DNA from: Triangularia verruculosa
Taxonomy: Eukaryota > Ascomycota > Sordariomycetes > Sordariales > Podosporaceae
Direction: 5' to 3'
Assembly: GCA_033296885.1 (NCBI GenBank)
Contig: MU863878.1
Span: 372,001-436,000 of the forward strand
DNA length: 64,000 nucleotides
In this document: positions 32,701 to 43,429 of the stretch, in pieces
Position numbering within the stretch: position 1 is the stretch's first letter
Layout: every line of letters begins with the position of its first letter
The notes under the pieces: generated by a model
What the model was told of the DNA's origin: nothing
The model's database searches: none
Seen by the model: only the letters and a program-made list of their open reading frames with translations
Made by a program: the position numbers and the translations under genes

Positions 32701-34450
32701 ATTCTCCTGGTGGGGGCACATCAATCTTGGACGCAAGGCTGAACCTGCTCTTCAGATGCAGCGCCACTTCAACCTCGACATGACAGACAACCGACATGCA
32801 AGACCAGGCGGATCCGGGCTCACAACGTGAATGTCTTTGATATAATCCTCTCCGTCAGCTGGTCTCCGTCAGCTCAAGGCCAATACTTTCGTCTTCTGTC
32901 CGTTCCATGCTGTAATGTTAGCACCATCGAATTGGGTGTTGCAAAGGGCCGAGACATCATGCCGCCCATAGCATCGCACTTTACCGCAATATCGGCCAAC
33001 AAGTTTCCCAACCGTCTTGTGGGAAACACAACTTGGCTGCCAGCATGCTTGTCCTGGGCCACACATCTACTCCAACATCTCTGCATTTGGCCCATCGCGC
33101 ACTGCCAGTTCTGTGGCACCAACATTTTCACCCTAGGTATGCCAATACACACGAGCAAAGACTGCGGGGCACGATCTCATTATGCGCCGGCGACACAGTT
33201 CACATACCAGTTACACTGCCATTCAGCACTGTAGATACGCTAGCCAGTGACTGATTGCCGACTCGGAGTGGTTCCATCACGCGAACTTCAACCTTTCCAG
33301 GGACTGCCATTGTGCAGCTTGGGGAACAAGAAGGCCAAACCCAACTGCCACCTTGACCGCCCAAAGGGCCAAAAACCTCGAGTCGCCAAAACACCGCGCG
33401 AGACATGCCATCTAGGCTGGTTGAACGCGTGTCTGCGTCGGTGGACCTGCCTCCAAAGAATCAACAACTGCCAGGTGCTCCTAGGTGGCCCATGGAACTC
33501 GACAAATGGCACAGCCTTTTTTCCTCAAGCTCAAGCTCCTCCATCTCGCATCCTGCAGCAGGGCTACGAATACAGGCTGTGTTCAGGATGGGCGGAAGCA
33601 GAGACGAGATGAAGCTATTTTGGCCTAAGCTTAGCTGGATCGGCTCATTGTCTTGTCTTCCTGGGTTGATGAGATGGTGCATGATTCAGGATTAGGCTCA
33701 TACACCGCCATCGGAAGGTCCGGAGGTCCTGGGTTCCGGGGCGCCTCCGGTTCTCCGGTGCTCCGATGCCCGGATGAGACGGTGATACTGAGACTAGCCG
33801 CTCCGGCGATGGGATGAGCGGCGCCCCAACAAGCCGAGCCGGACCTCCCATTCACTCGTCTCGGCACTGCCCACCCTGACGATGAGATCCCACACTTCTC
33901 GGTTCCGATCCAGGAAGGCCAGAGTGTGAGGATCACCGCGGCTCTCACGAAAAGAATCCCATTCCTGGGACACCAGCCCGGCGACCACGTCTTCCGGCTC
34001 GCAAAGAGGCCCCAGAGTAGAACGTGACGGTGCTACTGCGCGCGTACTTTGACCGCAAGCTCATCTACCAAGTCGACGAGATCAGTGGCAGCCTTTCAGG
34101 GCCCGTCGCTGGTGACCATTACGCCAGCATTCTTGCCAAAGCGCGGTCCTCGGTCCTTCTGAGGGCATTACACCCTGGGCTATAACACTCCCGGAGGAGC
34201 TACGTTCCTGGAGTCTTGGTCCCCTGCGGAAATGGCTGCGCATTGAGAGGACAAATTTGCATCTGATCTTCATGCCTAGGGCCGCTGGCAAAGCTTGCAT
34301 TCACGACGACATTGTCCGCTTACAGGATCCTGTCCATTTGTTTGGCGAATGCCCTATGTTCATCATGGATGAGGCCGACAAACTCGGCTCGACCGAGTCA
34401 GCCTAGGTCTTCTCGGCTGAATTGTGTTAGGAGTTTTGCAACTCTACTGT
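29775..34450. other. gene-poor region with decayed spliced fragments
   Basis: No long open frame is seen. Isolated canonical introns are visible, for example 31180-31251 (GTGAGT, CTGAC, CCTAACAG), but the flanking exons do not keep an obvious frame. A protein-like minus-strand fragment lies at 33794-33988 (EWDSFRESRGD, FLDRNREVWDLIVRV) and a plus-strand one at about 34020-34180. These look like old gene relics. The sequence is not TA-enriched, so the decay is not RIP. Confidence 0.45.
31538..31663. repeat. 14-nt minisatellite, nine units
   Basis: Nine consecutive 14-nt units based on CTGCCATGCCGATT, with variants such as CTGCCACACCGGTC and CTGTCACTCTAATC. The unit length is not a multiple of three. 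Confidence 0.85.
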
Positions 34451-34495
34451 GCTTCCACCCGCGGAGACCTTGTTACGACTTTTATGTCCTCTGAA
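34451..34495 (-). other. 18S rRNA 3'-end fragment (rDNA relic)
   Basis: GCGGAGACCTTGTTACGACT is the reverse complement of the nearly universal 18S 3' terminus (AAGTCGTAACAAGGTCTCCG). Flanks diverge quickly, so this is a short pseudogene fragment. Confidence 0.75.
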
Positions 34496-34883
34496 GTTCG
34501 AGTCCCACTGTTCAAGGCTGCCATTACGACTGCGATGCTGGTTTTATTTCTTGTCGCTGGACTCGACAGCAAGAAAAGCTATCTGCTTGCCTCGGCTACG
34601 CCGGCACGAGTAGTTCTTGTGCACCTTAGAGAACCCCGGATGATCGACGAGGCGCAAGTCTGGTCACAGGTGCGACGACGATATCCTGTCGGTTCAAGAT
34701 TGAGTTGATGATCTAATGGCGTCTTCGACAACCCAGCTCAAGAGAATGCGCCTGCCATCGCTCGAGCTCGGCCATGGGTCAGACCCAAACATATTCCGCC
34801 CGTGGGCCGACTGTCATTCATACCTTCGATACCCCTATTAGCAAAAGTCAGTAAAGCCAGGTCATGTCGAGCCCGAGCGCATT

Positions 34884-35035
34884 CCCTCCGCTTAATGATA
34901 TGCTCAAGTTCAGCGGGTATTCCTACCTGATCCGAGGTCAACCTTGTAAAATTTGGGGGTTTTACGGCGGGCGTCCGCGCCACTCCGGAGCGAGGTTAGC
35001 TACTACGCTCGGTGTGGACAGCGAGCCCGCCACTG
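34884..35035 (-). other. ITS2/28S 5'-end fragment (rDNA relic)
   Basis: The segment reads as the reverse complement of the 28S start (TCAGCGGGTATTCCTACCTG next to CTTAATGATATGCTCAAG), followed at higher coordinates by ITS2-like GC-rich sequence. Minus-strand rDNA orientation. It is out of order relative to the 18S fragment at 34451, so the two are separate pieces. Confidence 0.8.
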
Positions 35036-35615
35036 GTTTTCACCACCTGCGCCAAACTCGGCTTCCGCGTACCATCTAGATAGGCGCTACCTGGGAAATC
35101 TGCAACTGCGGCTGCTGTGCGAGTCCAGGCATGTCGGTCGGTGGGTATATGAAGCAGCAGCAGCGAGGTTCCGGCAGGGGATTGACTCATCCCAGGACAA
35201 TGGATCCGCTTTCAACAATTCAGAGAGACAGTGCCAGTGGCCCAGTGGTCAGGACGCAGACTCGTTAAAAGTCCGCAACCTGAAGCTTGTTCTTCAACCA
35301 ATGGCGAGCGAGGACGAGATCACGGTCTTCCATGATGCCATCGAAACCCTGTGTCATGGCGAGGAACTGAGAAACTCGTTGGGGAATTTGAGAGGCCCGG
35401 AGACGACATGGGGTGTGGGATCTCATCGTACCGGTGTTCCGGCGTCCAGCGAGCACGAGATCATGGTGTGTCATGACACCATTGAAACCCTGTGCCGTGA
35501 CGAGGAGCTCTTCAGAGAGCTGAGAAAGTGCCTGAAGAATTTCGAGAGACCCGGGGTATCTACTCCCCAAACCGCGACTCCTCGACGCCAGCGTACCGTT
35601 CCACTTCGTTCTTAG
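34953..35615 (+). CDS. hypothetical ORF with internal in-frame duplication
   Basis: A plus-strand frame open for about 220 codons. The last half has two similar blocks 141 bp apart (35304-35400 and 35445-35545) reading EDEITVFHDAIETLCHGEEL and EHEIMVCHDTIETLCRDEEL. Because the offset is 47 codons, the frame is preserved. The 5' part overlaps the ITS2-like segment, so the start is doubtful and the true coding part may begin near 35,290. The minus strand is also open here. It may be a relic. Confidence 0.3.
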   Translation: MGVLRRASAPLRSEVSYYARCGQRARHWFSPPAPNSASAYHLDRRYLGNLQLRLLCESRHVGRWVYEAAAARFRQGIDSSQDNGSAFNNSERQCQWPSGQDADSLKVRNLKLVLQPMASEDEITVFHDAIETLCHGEELRNSLGNLRGPETTWGVGSHRTGVPASSEHEIMVCHDTIETLCRDEELFRELRKCLKNFERPGVSTPQTATPRRQRTVPLRS

Positions 35616-35646
35616 CAGCAACATCGCGCGCCCAGACGCCAAACTG

Positions 35647-36150
35647 GTGGGCTTCGAGCTTAAGAAGAAAACTTTGGGCAGCTCCTCAAAGGAACAGTCG
35701 TGCTTTGCACTGGGGGGCTTCCATGCCATACAAACCCACCACATTCGTCATGTATCGAGTGAGTGGCCTTTGAGGCCAGTCACCGGCACAGAGGTCATGG
35801 CTCTTCAAGGTGTGCCTGTCAATGAGGTGGCGGTTCTATCTCAAGGTCAGACCCGGAGTTGCCGTTGGCCAGATCGCGGCCAGCAAAAACGAGTGGTGAG
35901 TAATTTCTGGGCTTTCAGGCCATCCCCCCTGCAAATTGCGTTGGAAGCCACGTTCTAACTTTTGGTCTTTGACAGGAACCTTCGCCGTACTTGGCCGTGG
36001 CTCGTCACTGGGCGCACCCGCTGTGCCCCCGTCTCCACGAGCGTCGTCAACGAAGGGTTTACCCTCAGCAAGTGAGCAAGCAAAGGCGCGCGAGCCAAGC
36101 CGTCAATCAATTGTGGGAGAGTTAGAGAGAGAGAGAGGCTGAGGGTTCGA
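35647..36150 (+). pseudogene. spliced gene fragment or relic
   Basis: A near-perfect intron lies at 35896-35975 (GTGAGT donor, GTTCTAAC branch, GACAG acceptor). Flanking sequence is open in more than one frame (for example FELKKKTLGSSSKEQS upstream). No family is recognised and no clean start or stop pairing is evident. Confidence 0.25.
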
Positions 36151-36920
36151 CTCCCAGTAAGCTCTTTCCGCCGAGCGTCGCCAGTTCAGAACAAATGGGT
36201 ACAACATGGTGTTGGATCGCCATCTGCGCTCGCTGCTGTTTCTGTAAGTAGGTACTTATTCGCGTGAGCTCGCAGAGGTCACCAGTTCAGAACAAACGAG
36301 TACAACATATTCTTGGGCTGTGAGCTTTGGGTGATGTTGGGCCAGGTGTGGGGTGGTGAGAGCTGTGGGCAGTGGTAAAAGCTACTTATAGGTGGCGGTG
36401 GGAGCTGTGGGCTGATATTTGAACCCTGAGTAGGTTCGAGACCTACCGGCGCCGACCAATGGGGATCAGGGGGATAGTTCAGTGGTCATCAAGGGCTAGT
36501 GAGGAAGCCGGGGCGAGATACTGTACTGAGTCGTTCAGACAACACAAGCCTCGGGGTTGCTAGAACCATTCAATAGTGCCAATCCAGAATAACGACATGA
36601 ACTCCCATAGTCCGCCAATGGATTTCGCGCTACATTGTACACGATGAGGATGGTTCCGATTGGATGATGTCTGAGACTCGACGCTGTGATCAACCTCAGT
36701 TGATCTTCCTTGTTCACCGAGTGGAGGGCATGCTGTTCTCTAGATGAGGCCGAGTCGACTCACCTCAGTTGGTCTGAAATGGTTCGTCGGCGAGGCAATG
36801 GAGGGCTACGGCGAATGCGTTGGGTGACCTAGCAGAGGGTGATAAAATGGTGGTCACTGTTGTTGCCTCCCATCAACGGTTAGTATATCCCTTCTTATTC
36901 CACACGTTCGCAATCTCGCG
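36151..36920. other. no gene; scattered tRNA box-like motifs
   Basis: B-box-like sequences occur at about 36131 (GGGTTCGACTCCC) and 36431 (GTAGGTTCGAGACCTAC, perfect T-arm), and an A-box-like TAGTTCAGTGG at about 36474. None folds into a full cloverleaf by hand. Confidence 0.3.
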
Positions 36921-38070
36921 CTAACAGATACCCGTGGCAGGATAGAAGCCTACGACGGCCTGAAGCAACGGTGGCCCAAAGCAAGTTTGCGCCTTTCCGC
37001 CAATCATTCGCAGCTGTACCCGCAGAGAGTTGAGAGTACTATGCACTAGGCTCGCATTAAACAGAGATTTGCGGACAACGAGGGCAGGTGAAAGTTTCGG
37101 GTCATCCTTCCGACCTCTGGCCGCCAAAAGTCGGCTATCTTGTGGACCTAGATGGTTTTTCGCCATACTGTCACAGCCTCTGGGCTCCTGGCATCTTCCC
37201 CTCGACGACGTCCTTGTTACCCGGGTGCAATGGTAAGGAAGTCTCCTTCCAATACTTCGCCACCACAAAATCTAATGATTTTATCAGAGAATGCAGCATC
37301 GACGAGCCTTTGCCGCTTGGTTTGCCCATCACCGATCTTCGCTTGAGGTCTGGTGGGAGTTCTCTCGACAAGCGCGATACATGTATTGACCGCCACATTC
37401 ATGTTCTCAACCCTGACCTCCCCAGCCATTCTCAGGGCGGAAAAGAAGCAAGGCATTGCTGCGAACTGCCACTGCCTTGTTTCTTTTTGATCTTGACAAT
37501 CGGCATGGTTTCCCCACGGGATTCTTCGCGCAATCCGAGTCCTCTGTACGGCTAGCGGGCTTCAGTGCCAATTGTACGCGAGCATGTGCTCCAGTTCGAC
37601 AGTGGTTTTCCAATACTCGGTCGTTGCCTTTTCTTCATGTCCTTGGCGAGGAAGAGAATCTATTTCCGTTCGCGCAAAGCTCAGACAGGTCCACTGTCTT
37701 TGCTCTTCTTCTTGCAGCCAGCCCGAGAACCACTGCCTTTCTCCGCCACCTTTTCATCCACCAACACTACCGTATTGCCACCACATCTTTCGTTGCCATT
37801 CGATAGATGGTCATTCCATGAACCATCAACGGCGCCCAAGTCACGAATGCCATCCGGGAAATCGGCATCGAGGACCCAGTACAGCACAGGACAGAGGACC
37901 TCCTTTCGAAAGGCGTCGAGATCATCAGTCAAGGGCTCAGACAATTCAGTTCTCGACAAACTACTCAAGTTTGCTCGTACCTGTGGGACTTCCTTGAGGT
38001 CTTCTCTTCGCCCCCTGGTCAACCGGGCACCTTTGACAACTTGGCTGCGACCCTTGGCGAGTCTTAAGGC
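36921..38070 (-). pseudogene. possible multi-exon gene or relic
   Basis: Protein-like minus-strand segments line up: 38060-37681 (DDLDAFRKEVLCPVLYWVLD), 37550-37217 (AAFSDKIIRFCGGEVLEGDF) and, after an apparent intron near 37150-37220 (GTAACA...CTAG), 37150-36921 (ALVVRKSLFNASLVHSTLN). The junction between the first two segments is not resolved and stops intervene. No family is recognised. Confidence 0.25.
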
Positions 38071-39444
38071 CTATTCCCATGCTGGTAAAGGCTTAAGTTC
38101 ACAGCCATCCACTTGCACAGATCTTCGGTCAATGTCAGGGGTTTGCCTCATCCGACAGGTACATCAATTGGTCACGGTAATAACGACCGAGGAACCATAG
38201 CCACAGCAGCAGCAGAATGAAGCAGCGCCTTCGGAAGAGAAGGCTTGTCGTTCCCTTTTAGCCTCTCCAGCTTCGATCCTAAGGTCCTACCTGCAACCAG
38301 AGATCAAATCCGCCATGTGCTTCCTTCGTCAGCAATAGATCCATACCTAACCTTCGCGCAAAGCTTCCCGGTTCGCTCCCCATCATCCGACACATGATCG
38401 ACAGCAACCGAAGCCGTGAGTTCCTGTTTCTGGCGAAGGTGGCAAGGGCCATGCCGGACATCCTGAGTTTAGACACAACAAACCAGCCACCTGCTCTCCA
38501 CTGCACAAGCAACCTTGGAAGTCAAGTCGAGAGAAAAGACGACGGCTTCGGCGCAAGACAAAGGCAGATCATGTTGTATTTTCGCTGCCCCAGACATCGA
38601 GCTGCAGGTCTTGTCTTGAGTCACTCAGTTCCAGACCCCTCACTTGGTTATTTCAAGCATCGGAGCTTGCTGCTATTGACGCCCCCAATGCCACCAACCT
38701 CACGCGCAGACTTTAAGAAGCAGTTGCAAAGCTTTCCAGCACTAGCAATTAGCAAGATTCTGGCATCACGTTCTGTCACAGACCCAATGGAGTCCTAGAT
38801 CCCCTACAATGTCTCGAGGGTACTGACGTCCTGGATGGAAGACATGTACATGGTTGGGGAGCCGTACCTGACACCGAATGGTAGTCTGGAAAGGGGCATT
38901 GCCCGCTGATGGCTACCTGGACCGTAGTAGCTGTGGAAGGGGAGGAAAAGCCGGATGGTCCTGGTCAATCAAGCCGACGATTTGAAACATGCATCCAGAC
39001 TCGGGAAGGCCTGCCCAGCATAAGAAAAGAGCTCGGATACAAGAACACAAGCATGGGGATGTCGAGAGGACAGACACTTCTGAGAAATGAGTACCCCGAT
39101 CTCGTTGGGAGCCTGTGTTTTGCGCGCTTGCTGCTTTTGGATGGGGTAGCCGTTTCTGAGAGTCCTTTTCGGGAGTCGAGCCTTAATTCCCCGTTACCGG
39201 TTTGTCACCATGGCTGGCCAAGACCCAGCCGTCGAAAGTTTATAGGGCAGCAATTTGGAAGAACCATCCATCACCAGCGCAAGACCGTGCGATTCGAGAA
39301 GTTGTTACAAATGGCAACTGGCCATCGAACGGGGACTTTGTGCCACAACACCGTCTCAGAACACCACCCGTCTACATACATTACTGACGCGGTCTACCCC
39401 TAGAACATCAATACCCAATCTATCATTCTCAAGTATCTCATCCA
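38071..39444. other. no gene supported
   Basis: Short competing frames on both strands only; no domain, RNA gene or repeat was recognised. Confidence 0.4.
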
Positions 39445-39515
39445 AGTATCCTTTCGAGCATATTTTCGAGCATCCTTTCGAGTATCCTTTTCAGCATCCT
39501 TTCGAGTATTCTTCG
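39445..39515. repeat. 12-nt tandem repeat, six units
   Basis: Six consecutive units of AGYATCCTTTCG, the last one base short. Confidence 0.85.
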
Positions 39516-39994
39516 ACTATTTCTTTGCTAGGATAGAGGCAGCTGGTCGAGGCGTTTGGGTTGGCTAGAGATCTCTCCAACAGGAGAGCCGAGAGCGTCC
39601 ACGCCTTTCCGCGCTCTACAGGGTCACAGCCTACGCCGGGAACCGAGCCCAGATCAGGGGAGAGTCGGCCTCCGCTCACCGCAAGGCACCAGCAGTGCAC
39701 GCGAATAAGATGGTCGCTCTAGCGGTATTTACCACAGGATGCCGCTGAACACCGTTCCGAAGGCTGCCCCTCCGACAAGGAGTTCGAGGGACACTAGGTA
39801 CTCCCTCCTTTGCGGTCATCTGGCTAGTGTTTCATCATCAAATCGCAGACAACCCGAAGAGTGAGGCATAACCTCAATGGCTGTATCAAATTCTCATCTG
39901 GCTTTACTGAAAAGTCAGCTGTGATGCTCAGGAAGTCATGGCACGTGTGATGGCACTGGCGGAGTGCCACCACCATATATACCTACCTATACCA

Positions 39995-40375
39995 CTAGAG
40001 CGAGCAATGTGGCAAGCATTGCTCACCTGTAGCTCTTATTAGCAACACGGTGGCTTTAGTGCAGTGGTCCCGAGCAGCCGTGACAGCACGCTTCAACCGC
40101 CAAGATGATTCCCAACCCGCATGTCTATGGTCGGTCCTGTCAGGTTTAGCCCGGCGCCACGCCGCCAACACCGCCTCCAGCTCATCCTGCTCCTCCCTAC
40201 GACAAGCGCCACCACTCTGGCCCATATCGGCCTCGAGCGCGGACGGGGGCAAGGGAGCAACAGTAGCAGCAGCAGCCGGAGCCGCCGCCGCCGTTGCCGT
40301 CCCCGTAGCCGGCCCAAGAAGCAGGCCCAGGACGACCAAACCCGGCACCAAACCCGGCACCACCCGCCGCCACAC
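39995..40375 (-). CDS. hypothetical, hydrophobic N-terminus
   Basis: Minus-strand frame of about 126 codons with a signal-like hydrophobic stretch (GLVVLGLLLGPATG), then an Ala/Pro-rich part and a charged helical part (EEQDELEAVLAAWRRAKP). There is no ATG at its 5' end; an ATG-bearing upstream exon near 40491 cannot be joined confidently. The plus strand is also open here because of GC-rich triplet repeats. Weak candidate. Confidence 0.3.
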   Translation of the reverse strand: MWRRVVPGLVPGLVVLGLLLGPATGTATAAAAPAAAATVAPLPPSALEADMGQSGGACRREEQDELEAVLAAWRRAKPDRTDHRHAGWESSWRLKRAVTAARDHCTKATVLLIRATGEQCLPHCSL

Positions 40376-40528
40376 CCGCAGGCATCCCCTCGGCCAGGAT
40401 GCATCAGCAGACGTCGCATCAGCCTCGTTCCCGGGCGCTGCTGGTAATGTTGCCCAGCAGCAATATCATAGTCACCTGGCTGGTGCCCATAATAGCGTCA
40501 ACGCCTTGGCCCAGAGCCATGTGGTCTT

Positions 40529-40531
<3 letters not shown>

Positions 40532-40590
<59 letters not shown>
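40532..40590. repeat. (AG)n microsatellite
   Basis: An uninterrupted AG dinucleotide tract of about 59 bp. Confidence 0.97.
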
Positions 40591-40593
<3 letters not shown>

Positions 40594-40727
40594 GAGGCCT
40601 TGAAGACCTTGCGTCGGAGCGACGCGGAGTAATTGGTTCAGGAGACTTCCCTCGCGGCGGGCTGGTCCTTTCACTTCCATTCTGAGATTGTGGCTTGCAT
40701 CCCACCACTGACGATGAAGTGCTGGGT

Positions 40728-40731
40728 CATT

Positions 40732-40769
<38 letters not shown>
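40728..40769 (-). other. 18S rRNA 3'-region fragment (rDNA relic)
   Basis: ATTCAATCGGTAGTAGCGAC followed by GGGCGGTGTGTACAAAGGGC is the reverse complement of the conserved 18S segment around the universal 3' primer site. About 42 bp match well; flanks do not look like rDNA. Confidence 0.85.
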
Positions 40770-40998
40770 AGAGAGTCTAGTGGACTCTGCCAGATCAAGG
40801 TGGCCTGCGCTCGCATCTTCTACCAACCTTACTGCTGCCCTCATGGCAAGGAGGAGCCGCGTCTTGGTCCGGATGGAGGCCTTGCTGTCTTTGGGGGGTA
40901 TTGTGGTTCATTTCTGTTTGTGTTCGCTACTGTGAGGGGAGGAGGGCGCCCGGAATAGCTTTGGGGGGAGGATGTGACAGACAGGGAGCTGAGAGTCG

Positions 40999-41296
40999 AT
41001 TCTGCGGAGCAGAATGGTATCACAGATATCGGGGCAGGGCTCGTTGGAGCAGTTGGGAGTTGATGGAGCAATTCACTGAGGTGGTGTTCAAGGGGGTTAC
41101 ATGCCGTCCAAGGAGCGGGTTGCGCAGGGAGCTTGGTGAACGGGTCTGACAGGTGGATGGAATGCTTTATGGATATAAATATGGCTTTGTACTTGTACGC
41201 TCTCTTGGAAGCTTTTCTTTTGTTCAGTCAATACCTATGGACAATTCAATATAAGGTATACATCAAGACAACTACGTGGGTTCCAAACTCAACATG
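40999..41296. repeat. dispersed repeat, copy 2
   Basis: Direct-orientation similarity to 15733-15954, with an insertion of about 75 bp around 41085-41145. The two copies bracket the retrotransposon stack and the gene-poor region. Confidence 0.75.
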
Positions 41297-43429
41297 TGCT
41301 TCAAAGGGGCTCAAGAAGTCGATGGATGGAATAGATCGAGGTGTTAGGGGAAGGTGATGGACAGAAGGAGGATGTTGTAATTTTCCAGAGGTTTTGTTAA
41401 GTTAGTTTGGTGTATGGAGTATCGAAGGTTGAATATCATAGGAATGGAAAGAAATCTTGATATGTTTTCCGAGCAGCAATGTTGTGACAGTGCAGTCGAG
41501 ATAGTTACCCCAACCACGATTGTTATGGGCACAACCGTTTAGAAAATGTCCGCACATTCAAGACACTGCCCACTATGCGGTGAACAAACCATAGAGCATG
41601 TGGCTGGCGATCGTGGGCGGTGTGTTGATGCCTTGGCATATGCAGTTCGGGTCCAAGCAAGGCAGTCTTTCTCTCACCCGTCACCGATGCCGACATAAGA
41701 CGTCAAACAAAATGCGCGGCAGATCCATGTCGAGGACCCTGAATGGCAACAGACCGATTCATGGTGGACAATTGGTCAATTAGGAGTCCTCTAGGCGCAA
41801 GTAAACAGTAGCAGCATCCACGGGCGTCTAACTAGCGCGCCATCTGGCTGGGTCTCAAACATGCAGACTACCTTAGATCCCGCCAAGGGACATACTGAAT
41901 GAAACCGTTGATGTCCATCCGGAAAGATAACCGTTGCTCATATGGAACACATGGCGGCAGGGTCACGATCTGATAGTGGAGAGGGGGGGGTTGGGATTGG
42001 GGCTGAGAACCTGGAAGAAAGCGGTGACCAATCCGTGGCCGAGGTTCTCTCAGCTCAAAATGAGAGAGAGACGAGGCGGTATATCGGCTCTTCGGCTGAG
42101 CACGGGTTCAACTTGAATGTGAAAGCATCATGATCAATGCCAGATTGCCGACGTGGCATAGGCATATGATGTACAGCACCGATGTCTTCGCGTAGACCGG
42201 CTCATGGAGTCGAATCAAGGAGACATTGGTGAATGGTTTTTACGGTTGCCATGAGGGTGTGAATTGGGACAGCTGTCAGTCGTGCGTGTGCCGACTTGGG
42301 CACCAGTGATATGGACGCTGAGCCCAACTCTTGGCCGAAGGCACGGCCCGCTAATGCTGTGGGATAACATGGGGCTGTTTCTGCAATGGTTAGGATGTTT
42401 GAAGTCGGTGATCCAGGCCGGCGGGTTTGAGGATGGAGTAGTTGATAGGGGTCGATAGTGATTGCACAAGTGGGCATGTGGTTGACAAGGACAACGGAGG
42501 GGATGGAGGTTCAATGGATGGTGAAGCTTCAAAAGCTGCCGGCGGCCGTGTGGGCCAGCCGCAGTAACAGTGGGACTTGGCGGGTCCAATTTAATGCCAA
42601 GACTGGGCCCCTGCTCGAGAGGGTTGGCGATGGATGCTGCCACGTCAAGATGCTTGATGGAGCCCCGGGCCCATCAAACGACCAAGCGGGATGCAGGAGG
42701 CACGACGAGAATTTTGCAGATGTTTGGCGAGGCGGTGGTCTCGACAGGGGAAAAACTGGGGGAGCCACAGGGAGGAGTGGGAGGAAGAGAGAAACGGGAA
42801 AAAGGACTGGTTGACGTTGGGCTCCATCGCCGTGCTCCATCTGTCACGCTGTGATGGGCCAGTAGATCCCAGCAGAGAAGCGGCCGGGTGGGACTTGCAG
42901 CACCTTTGAGCCCAATTGGACCCAAAAGTCTGGTGATCTGCTCGCTGTTTTTGCATTTCTAGCCTTCACGAAGAACCCTCGTGTCAGTTTTGCTTGCCAG
43001 CCGAGACACGAAAGTATATATCCAAACGGCCACCGCTTTTCCAGTCTTGAGGGTTTTCAATCATCCATCTCTTTTCACAAGAAGACAGGACGAACATTCA
43101 TCGTGACAAACAAGACAGCGCCTCCCCCCCCAGGATACCCGTTACAAGATAATAGCTCAAAACTCGCCCCTCTCCCTCTCCACTTCCCCAACCTTTCGAT
43201 TTTCCCAACACCCTAGCTGTCCACCGCTGTTTTCACAGCAGCGGACCCAAACACCGCAAAACTGGCTTCCTCATACCCGCGGGGTTCACGTTACTACCCC
43301 TCTGCCACCGGCAGCAGACCACCCTCAGGATCCTACGGACAACACCACGCAGAGAGACCGTCAACCCCGTCATCATACAAGCAGCCGATAGCAACACAGC
43401 AAATACCGCCAACCCCACCACCCACAACG
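41297..43429. other. no gene supported; 5' flank of coiled-coil gene
   Basis: Overlapping frames at 42200-42950 are open on both strands because of GC-rich sequence, but none has a recognisable domain. The 400 bp before 43430 are pyrimidine-rich and C-rich, typical of a fungal promoter and 5' UTR; AAAGTATATATCC at about 43010 may be a TATA-like element. Confidence 0.45.

Noticed and set aside
35225..35285. A-box-like TGGCCCAGTGG with a near anticodon stem
   Set aside because: No T arm or matching acceptor downstream, and the loop lacks the conserved U33.
40050..40685. 211-codon plus-strand frame with Arg-Glu run
   Set aside because: The run comes from the AG microsatellite and the rest from GC-rich triplets; no domain, and the opposite strand is equally open.
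42215..42854. Overlapping open frames on both strands
   Set aside because: Low-information Pro/His-rich translations in GC-rich DNA, no family and no splice support.
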